Positions 17,761 through 25,556 of a stretch of DNA of 64,000 nucleotides are shown one piece after another. The position numbers and the translations under genes are program-made. This stretch comes from an uncultured Bacteroidales bacterium (GTDB taxonomy: Bacteria > Bacteroidota > Bacteroidia > Bacteroidales > Muribaculaceae): NCBI GenBank assembly GCA_902776435.1, contig CACYQB010000003.1, positions 88,621 through 152,620 on the forward strand, in the 5' to 3' direction. The first letter of the stretch is position 1. Each line of letters begins with the position of its first letter. The notes beneath the pieces were generated by a model. That model saw nothing but the letters and a program-made list of their open reading frames with translations, had not been told where the DNA came from and did no database searches.

Positions 17761-19425
17761 ATGAAAGAGAAGAAAAAGGCGATTATTTATCAGTTGATGC
17801 CCCGGTGGTACACCAATTGTAGTGAACATTGTGTTCCTAACGGCACAATCGCGCAAAACGGATGCGGAAAGTTCAATGAGATAACCGAGAAAAAACTGCG
17901 TTCCATCAAGTCATTAGGAGCCACCCATGTGTGGTACACCGGCATCATCGAGCATGCCACCGCCACCGACTACTCCCGTCAAGGCATTCACCCCTGCAAC
18001 CCCCATGTGGTGAAGGGCAAAGCAGGGTCCCCCTACGCGATACGCGACTACTATGACGTGTGTCCCGATATGGCCGTTAAAGTCAAGAACCGTATGGCTG
18101 AATTTGAAGCGCTCGTGGGCCGCACTCACGATGAGGGCCTCAAGGTCATCATTGACTTTGTGCCCAACCATGTGGCCCGTGAGTACGAGAGTGACACGCG
18201 TCCCGCTGGTGTGCGCGACCTGGGTGAAGACGACAACCCGATGATGTTCTTTGACCCGAGGAACAATTTCTATTACATCACGGGGCAGGATTTCGCGCCC
18301 ATTGGTGTTGACTTGGGTGACTATCGCGAGTTCCCTGCACGGGCAACAGGCAACGACTGCTACACCGCATCCCCTGGCCGCGACGACTGGTACGAGACCA
18401 TCAAATTGAATTACGGCGTTGACCCGTGGAACGGTAGCACTCATTTTGATCCCATACCGCCCACCTGGCACAAGATGCTCGACATCCTCACGTTCTGGAC
18501 CAGCAAGGGCGTGGACGGCTTCAGGTGCGACATGGCCCACATGGTGCCCGTTGCCTTCTGGCACTGGGCAATCCAACAAATCAAGGCCATCAACCCGAGC
18601 ATCATTTTCATTGCCGAGATCTATGATGTGTCACTCTACAGGAGCTACATCTTTGATGGCGGCTTTGACTACCTGTATGACAAAGTAACCCTCTATGACG
18701 CGCTGCGCGGCATCCTGTGCGACGGCTGGCCTGCCAGCGAACTCACCCGCTGCTGGCAAACGGTGGAGGGCATTAGTGGCCACATGCTGGCCTTCCTCGA
18801 GAACCATGACGAGCAACGCATTGCCTCGAGGCAGTTCTGCGGTGACCCATTGCGCGCCCTGCCCGCCCTAGTGGTGGCCGCAACGATGACGAGCGGCCCC
18901 TTCATGGTCTATGCCAGCCAGGAACTGGGTGAGCCTGCAGCCGATGCCGAAGGTTATAGCGGCATGGACGGACGCACTACCATATTTGACTACTGGAGCG
19001 TCCCTACCCTGCGCCGCTGGCACCAAGGCAAGCCGACATCCGCCGAGAGGCATCTGCGCGCAACCTACCGCAAGCTTCTCAACCTGTGCAATAAAGAGCA
19101 GTCCCTGGCTCGAGGCCAGTTCTTTGACCTGATGTACGCTAACCAGGACACCCTCGACAGCCACCGCCAGTATGCCTTCCTGCGCCACCATGAGAGCGAA
19201 ATGGCGCTAATCATAGCCAACTTCGGTGACCATGCAGTCGATAGTACCATCCGCATCCCACAGCATGCCCTCGATTGCGCCCAGATGCCCAAAGGCAACT
19301 ATTGCCGTCAAGACTTGATTACAGGATCGAAAGTCACTGAAACCCTTGATGGAGAGACTCTTATCTCTATTCATATCGAGCCACATGATGCGCTGATGTG
19401 GAGCTTCAAGAGAACACAAAAATAA
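17761..19425 (+). CDS. Cytoplasmic alpha-amylase family glycoside hydrolase (GH13)
   Basis: A 554-residue GH13 enzyme. The four conserved regions are DFVPNH (residues 132-137), GFRCDMAH with nucleophile Asp257, FIAEIYD with acid/base Glu286, and FLENHDEQR with Asp350. A C-terminal beta-domain follows. There is no signal peptide, so it acts in the cytoplasm on glycogen or imported maltooligosaccharides; the exact specificity cannot be read from the sequence. The substrate loop MVPVAFWHWAIQQIKAINPS after region II resembles that of Bacteroidetes enzymes annotated only as alpha-amylase. It stands alone with its own promoter. Confidence 0.9.
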   Translation: MKEKKKAIIYQLMPRWYTNCSEHCVPNGTIAQNGCGKFNEITEKKLRSIKSLGATHVWYTGIIEHATATDYSRQGIHPCNPHVVKGKAGSPYAIRDYYDVCPDMAVKVKNRMAEFEALVGRTHDEGLKVIIDFVPNHVAREYESDTRPAGVRDLGEDDNPMMFFDPRNNFYYITGQDFAPIGVDLGDYREFPARATGNDCYTASPGRDDWYETIKLNYGVDPWNGSTHFDPIPPTWHKMLDILTFWTSKGVDGFRCDMAHMVPVAFWHWAIQQIKAINPSIIFIAEIYDVSLYRSYIFDGGFDYLYDKVTLYDALRGILCDGWPASELTRCWQTVEGISGHMLAFLENHDEQRIASRQFCGDPLRALPALVVAATMTSGPFMVYASQELGEPAADAEGYSGMDGRTTIFDYWSVPTLRRWHQGKPTSAERHLRATYRKLLNLCNKEQSLARGQFFDLMYANQDTLDSHRQYAFLRHHESEMALIIANFGDHAVDSTIRIPQHALDCAQMPKGNYCRQDLITGSKVTETLDGETLISIHIEPHDALMWSFKRTQK

Positions 19426-19462
19426 TTCTCGGCAAATTGCAGGTTATATGAGATTAATTCAT

Positions 19463-19470
19463 TACCTTTG
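19463..19470 (+). promoter_or_regulatory. -7 box of prs
   Basis: TACCTTTG, giving a leader of about 70 nt that includes degenerate TTAGG and AACTAAC-type simple repeats. The -33 match is poor. Confidence 0.45.
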
Positions 19471-19544
19471 CAGAGGTATTAGGCTATTAGGACTAAAACT
19501 GAAGAACTGACAACTAACAACTTAAAACTAACAACTATAAAGAC

Positions 19545-20480
19545 ATGGCTGAAATGAAGGTTTTCTCGGGCACCAACTCTCGTTATGTTGCCTTGAAGAT
19601 TGCAAAACAATTAGGTGTGGAATTAGGCAAAATCAATATCTCGCATTTTGCCGACGGTGAGTTTGAGGTTTGCTACGAGGAGCCCGTACGCGGTGCGGAA
19701 GTCTATCTCGTTCAGTCCACTTTCAAGGCCAGTGAGAACCTGATGGAACTCCTGCTCATGATTGATGCCGCCAAGCGTGCTTCAGCCCAATCGGTTATCG
19801 CTGTCATTCCTTACTTTGGATGGGCCCGTCAGGACCGCAAGGATAAGCCCCGCGTGTCCATTGCCGCCAAACTGGTCACCAACCTGCTGACAGCCGCCGG
19901 CATTGACCGTCTGATTACCATGGACCTGCATGCCGACCAGATTCAGGGCTTCTTTGACATCCCCGTTGACCACCTGTACGCCTCGACCATGTTTGTCCCT
20001 GACATCGCCTCGCTCAATCTCGAGAACCTGGTCATCGCATCACCCGACGTGGGCGGAGCTAAACGTGCAAACTCCTATGCCAAGTATTTCAATGCCCCGT
20101 TGGTATTATGCCACAAGCATCGTCTCCAAGCCAATGTGGTTGAGTCCATGACCATCATCGGTGACGTGCAGGACAAGGACGTCGTCCTCATCGACGACAT
20201 GGTTGATACTGCAGGCACCATTTGCAAGGCAGCCTCGCTGATGAAGGAGAACGGCGCCCGCAGCGTACGCGCCTATATCTCCCACGCCGTGATGAGCGAC
20301 CCTGCCAGCGAACGCGTCATGGCCAGCGGACTGGACGAACTGGTCATCAGCGACAGCATCCCCTACGATACTGACCGTTGTCCCAAGGTGAGGGTCCTGA
20401 GTGTGGACAAGATGTTTGCTCATGCCATCAAGCATGTCAATATCAAGAAATCCATCAACGACCTCTTCCTCTTCAAGTAA
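19545..20480 (+). CDS. prs: Ribose-phosphate pyrophosphokinase
   Basis: A 311-residue enzyme of normal length that makes PRPP from ribose-5-phosphate and ATP for purine, pyrimidine, histidine and NAD synthesis. Visible motifs are FSGTNSRYVALKIAKQLGV at the N terminus, the flexible-loop region IPYFGWARQDRKDKPR, the metal-binding MDLHADQIQGFFDIPVDHLY, and the PRPP loop DVVLIDDMVDTAGTI. It has its own promoter and a strong terminator. Confidence 0.97.
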   Translation: MAEMKVFSGTNSRYVALKIAKQLGVELGKINISHFADGEFEVCYEEPVRGAEVYLVQSTFKASENLMELLLMIDAAKRASAQSVIAVIPYFGWARQDRKDKPRVSIAAKLVTNLLTAAGIDRLITMDLHADQIQGFFDIPVDHLYASTMFVPDIASLNLENLVIASPDVGGAKRANSYAKYFNAPLVLCHKHRLQANVVESMTIIGDVQDKDVVLIDDMVDTAGTICKAASLMKENGARSVRAYISHAVMSDPASERVMASGLDELVISDSIPYDTDRCPKVRVLSVDKMFAHAIKHVNIKKSINDLFLFK

Positions 20481-20530
20481 AAGAGAGATTCCCCCATTTT
20501 TGCTAAGATATTAAGAACTAGCAGTTCATG

Positions 20531-20571
20531 AGTGCGCGCTTCATCACACGAGGCGCGCACTTTAAATTTTT
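20531..20571 (+). terminator. Terminator of prs
   Basis: AGTGCGCGC (20531-20539) pairs with GCGCGCACT (20553-20561) and is followed by TTAAATTTTT. Confidence 0.75.
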
Positions 20572-20600
20572 ACAATTAGATATTTTTAAACAAGTTTTAC

Positions 20601-20631
20601 TTGTTATTTACATTTTTTTTGATTAATTTTG
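20601..20631 (+). promoter_or_regulatory. Promoter of the propeller-amidase pair
   Basis: TTG at 20601-20603, a 20-nt spacer, and TAATTTTG at 20624-20631; the leader is about 70 nt. Confidence 0.65.
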
Positions 20632-20705
20632 CTGCATTATATTTTGCTAAGCATAATCTTATTATAGTATTATTACCAACGTTGTTTAACTTAACCATTT
20701 ACCTT

Positions 20706-21602
20706 ATGATGAGAAAAATTCTTTTCGCACTAGCGTTAGGTTTCTCGTTGAGCGCAATGGCACAGGTAATGAATGTGACCTCGATAGAGAAGGTCAATCT
20801 GCCTGAACAAGCCGCCGTAGCGGCCATCAGCCCGCAGGGTGATTACCTGCTGCTGACCAGTGCGACCAACCAGGGCCTGACAAAGTATGATCTAGCCAGC
20901 GGCCAGACTCAAGTATTGAGTGCGGCTCCCAGCGCAGGTCATAACGTGAAGATTTCGCCTAACGGCCAAACGGTCGTTTTCCGCGAAGGTTCGTTTAACG
21001 ACAAGCACCTGCGCCTGTCCTCACTAAAGAGTGTGAACCTGGCCACTGGCACGACCCAAGAATTGGTAAAGCCCACCCGCGACTTGCAGGGCTATGCTGT
21101 AGATGCCACCAGCGTGGGAAGCGTCAACAAGGGAAAGTTCAACAAGAAGGCCATTGGTGCTGCCAAGGCTCAGAACTTGCCCGTGCTGTCCATCAACAAG
21201 GGACAACTGATGATTACCGTTAACGGCAAGACGCGCCAGTTGTCGCCCAACGGCACCCAATTCAGCTACATGTGGGCATCGCTGTCACCCGACGGTACCC
21301 AAGTGCTCTACTATCAGGCTGCCCATGGCACCTATGTCTGTGACCTCAATGGCAAGAATGTCCGCAAGGTGGGCAAAATGCGTGCCCCAGTATGGTATGA
21401 TGACAACACCATCGTGGGCATGATGGACCTGGATGACGGTGAATTCATCTATGCCTCGACCATTGTTGCCGCCACGCTCGACGGCAAGACACAGACACTG
21501 ACTTGCGATGACACCATCGCCATGTATCCCCATGCTACCGAAGGTAAAATCGCCTTCAGCACTCCCGCCGGTGAGGCTTATATTATTAACGTAACCAAAT
21601 GA
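20706..21602 (+). CDS. Secreted beta-propeller-like protein (PD40/TolB-type repeats)
   Basis: I take ATG 20706 because it gives a clean signal peptide, MMRKILFALALGFSLSAMA, cut before QVMNV; longer in-frame starts run into the promoter. The mature about 280 residues contain repeats of the type ISPQGDYLLLTS, ISPNGQTVVFREG and LSPDGTQVLYYQA, typical of PD40/WD40-like propeller blades. Catalytic residues are not apparent. The stop overlaps the start of the amidase gene (ATGA), so the two proteins are made together and may work together on the cell surface. Confidence 0.8.
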   Translation: MMRKILFALALGFSLSAMAQVMNVTSIEKVNLPEQAAVAAISPQGDYLLLTSATNQGLTKYDLASGQTQVLSAAPSAGHNVKISPNGQTVVFREGSFNDKHLRLSSLKSVNLATGTTQELVKPTRDLQGYAVDATSVGSVNKGKFNKKAIGAAKAQNLPVLSINKGQLMITVNGKTRQLSPNGTQFSYMWASLSPDGTQVLYYQAAHGTYVCDLNGKNVRKVGKMRAPVWYDDNTIVGMMDLDDGEFIYASTIVAATLDGKTQTLTCDDTIAMYPHATEGKIAFSTPAGEAYIINVTK

Positions 21603-24600
21603 TGACAGCTATGAAAAAGATTCTTTTACTTGCCGTAGCCGCCATCATGGCAGCCGGCGCAATGCAGGCTAAGACAGCCGACGAAATCCGTATCTACCTG
21701 AATCCCGGACACGGCAGCTGGGGTCCAAACGACCGCCCGATGGCAACCATCCCCTATCCCAACCTGCCCGAAACGGGACGTCCAGACACCAATGGCTTCT
21801 ATGAGAGTAACACCAACCTGTGGAAATCCATTCAGACGCGTGCCACCCTTATTAAGATGGGTGTAAAACCCGAGAACATCACCATGTCGAGGTGGTTCAA
21901 CGGGCCGTATCCCTATGTAGCGGGTGCCGCCGATGCTGAGATTTACAACCGTCCTCTGTCGGAAATCTGCGAAGAGGTGGAGGTGGGCAACTATGACATG
22001 TTCCTGTCCCACCACTCCAATGCATTGACAGACGGAACATCGACTAACTACCCGTTGATGCTCTATCGTGGATATGACGGCAGTGAAGGTGACCTGACCA
22101 CAGGTAGCCGAGAAATGGCTTTAACCTGTTGGCCCATTTTCTACACCAACGCGATTGACCCGATGACTAACTATAGTCCCAGTGTTAATAACGTGCGTGG
22201 TGATATTGACTTTTATAATAAAGGATATACGACCCGAGTGGATCCCAATACCGGTATAGCATATATCGGTTATCTGAATGTGCTTAAGCATGGCGTTCCC
22301 GGATTTTTGGTAGAGGGTTATTTCCACACCTATCAGCCAGCACGCCACCGTGCCCTGAACAGTGACTATTGCCATCAAGAAGGCGTGCGTATTGCCCGTG
22401 GCATCGGCCAATACTTTGGCCTTTCACCCGAGAGCAAGGGTTACATTATGGGTACCGTAAAAGATGCTCACGAGCATCTGGTACACAACCTGTACAATTA
22501 CAACGCCAGTTCGATGGACCAGTGGGCTCCCATCAACGGCGCCGTTGTCATCTTGTACAAGAACGGACAAGAAGTGGCACGCTATACCACCGACCAGAAC
22601 TACAACGGTGTATTCGTATTCGATGACCTGGATCCAGGCACTTATACGATAGCCGTTGAGGCCGAGGGCTACAAGCCATTAGGTGAATACACTGAAAACT
22701 CTGTTGACAGCCAGTGGGAGGAACTCATTACCACGGCAGCGGGCAACATTACTGTTGAGACTAACAAGACGACCTATGTCGTTCCCTTGCTTGAGGCAGC
22801 CGAGTACGAGCCTTCGACAGAAGTATCTGAGAACTATCCTGAGCCTGAGTTGCCCGGTTATGTGACTGCTCCTACCAGCCTCGAACTCACCTGCGACGAG
22901 GGCACTGAATACAACTTCGATGGTGTTATCAAGCGCATGCTTGTGCGTGGCGACAGCACCATTGTGCTGACCAATGCTGCTGACGGGACACCTCACGTCT
23001 ATCTGATCAACAACATCAGCAAGGAGATTGTGAAGGAACTGAGTATTACCAATGTTGCTCCTGCAGAGCCCAACAACGCTGGCTTCTACAGCCGCCTGAA
23101 TGACATCGCCTTCACTGCCGACGGCCAGCTCGTGGGTATCAACTGTGTTCAGACCCAGAACACTTCCAGCCAAGTCAATGCAGGCTTTGAGCGCGGTACC
23201 CTGCGCCTATACAAGTGGGCTGACTTTGACAGCGATCCCATCCAGTGGGTAACCACTCAGAGTTCCGCTAACTTCTACTATTATCGCGCACAAACTATCG
23301 CTATTGATGGCGAAGCCAAGAATTGCACAGTGAATATCATGGGTACTAACGACGCCGCTAGCAGTGCCGGCGGCATGAGGTTCCTCAAACTGACCATTAT
23401 CAACGATCAGATTGCCAGCACGATCTTCACCGAGAACACGATTACCGCTGCCAGCAATTTCACCAAGCCCAAAATCGGCGTGCCGCAGATTCTTATCTCT
23501 CCGCGCGATGATGACCAGGTCATGCTTGATGGTGAGAACACCTTGCTGATGGAGGTTGATCCTGCCGATGTCGATAGGACGGACAGCGAGGTTGTTGGCC
23601 GCTTCAATGGCGATGATGCCGACATCCCCGTCAAGGGCACATCCTTCTTCAAGTATGCCCACCACCAGTTCATGGTAATGCCCTACGTCGCACCTGTCAG
23701 GGAAGACGGTGTGAACCTCGGTGGCATCAAACTGTATGATATCACTGCAGGTCTGGATCAAGCCGCTCTGGTCGCAACGACTAACACCGACCTTGATCCG
23801 CTCGCTTGCCAGTTCATGTCAACTGGTGCCAATGTCAAGGGCGAAGACATCTATCTGTACCTGATGCAGGACAACAAGATGACCAAGTGGCAGGCCATTT
23901 CAGCTGCACAACCTGCTGTCAAGGCCATTTATGCCTACGGCTTGAAGATGGAAGGCGACCAGTTTACCTTCAACTGTAACGACGCTGCCAATAATGCCTA
24001 CATCACCTTCTATGATGGTGAAGGCAATCCTGTGGCCACCGTTAACGTGCCCAATGTCGTGGAAGGTGAGAATACCATCACCATCAACGTAGCCGAACTT
24101 GAGGGTGTACAGCCTAGCAGCACGTTGACCTGGGCCGTGACGGTTGAGGGTGATCCTATCACCACCATCCAGCGCATTAACCCGGATAGTCCCTCTTATT
24201 CAGGCTCGCTCTACGTCGCTGTTGATAATTCACCTGCAAGCGCCCACATGGGTACAATCTACGCTGGCAACCGTATCGGCAGTACCAGCACTGCTAACGG
24301 TGTCTATCTGTATGATGTCAACGGCACACGCGTGAGTGACCATCTTTACACTGGTAACCACGCATGGCGCAACAACTGCCGCATGTCGGTTGATGCCCAG
24401 GGTAAACTCTATGTACCCGATTGGGGAGATCCCACCTCTGGTGTCTTTATTGCTGATCCCGATAATCTGGAAGGTACTTGGAGTGAGTTCTTTGTTGGAA
24501 CACGCGGCAGCGATGGTCTGATCACCAACAATGGTGTGGCTGTAGGTTCTTCGACACCTGGTGTAGGCGTTGGAGGCTCTGGGGCCGACACTAAACTGTA

Positions 24601-25396
24601 TGTATATCTTGAGGATATGGTTGGCCCAACGTCTGGCAAAAAGAACATCGTTGGCGTTTACAACATCGGCCAGCCTGACGGCAGTGTTGTTGACACCTGG
24701 TCAACTGCTCCCAGTCAAATCTTTGACGTCGGCGCCTATGAGCTCAATGGTACTGGTAATGTCGTTGCCGATGCCCAGGGCCGTGGTGCCTGGATTGCCC
24801 AATATCGTGCTACAGACCAGAACACGTCTGCAGTTCCTTCGCTGCTCTTCGTGGACAACGATGGAAACATCAAGTTCAACTCTGGACAAGCACCCAACAA
24901 TAGCATCCTCAATGGTAGCTTGCGTTCAGCATTTGCCATTAATGGGGCTTGCGACATGCTTGTAGTGAACGACGGCAATGGCGAGCTGCAATTCTTCGAT
25001 TTGACCTGGGACGGCAATACACCTGCTATTTCTCACAAGTACTCGTACATAGCCGATGCCCGTGCCACCGACAAGTCGATTAACCAGATGGCATTTGACT
25101 ATGCCGGCAACCTCATTTGTGCTGGTAAGAACATCGGTATGTACTCCATCCCGACCGACGAGAATGTCCAGACCACTCCAGGTATGGATGTCATCAACAT
25201 TCCTGGCGGCCAAACAGGCTATGACATTAACTGCGACGGTAATACGACTATCGCTGACGTCACCTGTCTGATTGACTATCTGTTAGGTGGTAACCCGCAG
25301 CCCATCGACTTGAACGCAGCCAACGTCAATGGTGACAATGGTATTACCATCGCTGATGTTACTGCACTGATCGATTATCTCTTATCAGGAAATTAA
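21599..25396 (+). CDS. Secreted N-acetylmuramoyl-L-alanine amidase-like multidomain protein with dockerin-like C terminus
   Basis: A 1265-residue protein. The start overlaps the upstream stop; a later ATG at 21611 (MKKILLLAVAAIMAAGAMQA) gives the same signal peptide. The N-terminal about 270 residues are an Amidase_3-type zinc domain: LNPGHGSWG (His38), a Glu in GFYESNTNLW (Glu69), LSHHSNA (His138/139) and VEGYFHTYQ with the catalytic Glu. A carboxypeptidase-regulatory-like beta-sandwich follows (AVVILYKNGQEVARY to IAVEAEGYKPLGEY). The long middle, about residues 420-1195, is of unknown fold with propeller-like stretches. The end is a dockerin-like pair (DINCDGNTTIADVTCLIDYL and NVNGDNGITIADVTALIDYL). 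A role in cleaving peptidoglycan stem peptides is inferred. Confidence 0.82.
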   Translation: MMTAMKKILLLAVAAIMAAGAMQAKTADEIRIYLNPGHGSWGPNDRPMATIPYPNLPETGRPDTNGFYESNTNLWKSIQTRATLIKMGVKPENITMSRWFNGPYPYVAGAADAEIYNRPLSEICEEVEVGNYDMFLSHHSNALTDGTSTNYPLMLYRGYDGSEGDLTTGSREMALTCWPIFYTNAIDPMTNYSPSVNNVRGDIDFYNKGYTTRVDPNTGIAYIGYLNVLKHGVPGFLVEGYFHTYQPARHRALNSDYCHQEGVRIARGIGQYFGLSPESKGYIMGTVKDAHEHLVHNLYNYNASSMDQWAPINGAVVILYKNGQEVARYTTDQNYNGVFVFDDLDPGTYTIAVEAEGYKPLGEYTENSVDSQWEELITTAAGNITVETNKTTYVVPLLEAAEYEPSTEVSENYPEPELPGYVTAPTSLELTCDEGTEYNFDGVIKRMLVRGDSTIVLTNAADGTPHVYLINNISKEIVKELSITNVAPAEPNNAGFYSRLNDIAFTADGQLVGINCVQTQNTSSQVNAGFERGTLRLYKWADFDSDPIQWVTTQSSANFYYYRAQTIAIDGEAKNCTVNIMGTNDAASSAGGMRFLKLTIINDQIASTIFTENTITAASNFTKPKIGVPQILISPRDDDQVMLDGENTLLMEVDPADVDRTDSEVVGRFNGDDADIPVKGTSFFKYAHHQFMVMPYVAPVREDGVNLGGIKLYDITAGLDQAALVATTNTDLDPLACQFMSTGANVKGEDIYLYLMQDNKMTKWQAISAAQPAVKAIYAYGLKMEGDQFTFNCNDAANNAYITFYDGEGNPVATVNVPNVVEGENTITINVAELEGVQPSSTLTWAVTVEGDPITTIQRINPDSPSYSGSLYVAVDNSPASAHMGTIYAGNRIGSTSTANGVYLYDVNGTRVSDHLYTGNHAWRNNCRMSVDAQGKLYVPDWGDPTSGVFIADPDNLEGTWSEFFVGTRGSDGLITNNGVAVGSSTPGVGVGGSGADTKLYVYLEDMVGPTSGKKNIVGVYNIGQPDGSVVDTWSTAPSQIFDVGAYELNGTGNVVADAQGRGAWIAQYRATDQNTSAVPSLLFVDNDGNIKFNSGQAPNNSILNGSLRSAFAINGACDMLVVNDGNGELQFFDLTWDGNTPAISHKYSYIADARATDKSINQMAFDYAGNLICAGKNIGMYSIPTDENVQTTPGMDVINIPGGQTGYDINCDGNTTIADVTCLIDYLLGGNPQPIDLNAANVNGDNGITIADVTALIDYLLSGN

Positions 25397-25419
25397 TCAT
25401 CATCTAATTCTATGATTTT

Positions 25420-25461
25420 CAAGCGGTTCGACTCACATCGGACCGCTTGTTTTGTTTTTTT
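25420..25461 (+). terminator. Terminator after the amidase gene
   Basis: CAAGCGGT (25420-25427) pairs with ACCGCTTG (25442-25449), followed by TTTTGTTTTTTT. Confidence 0.85.
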
Positions 25462-25506
25462 AAGTAAATGATGTTTCAGGAAAGGTGCTATTCAGCGGAT
25501 TTTTTG

Positions 25507-25514
25507 TAATTTTG
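25507..25514 (+). promoter_or_regulatory. -7 box of lon
   Basis: TAATTTTG, 42 nt before the ATG. There is no clear -33 TTTG at standard distance. I see no CIRCE or heat-shock element. Confidence 0.5.
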
Positions 25515-25556
25515 CCACTCGATTTGCAGCATTACTACCACAAGATTACATAGTAT

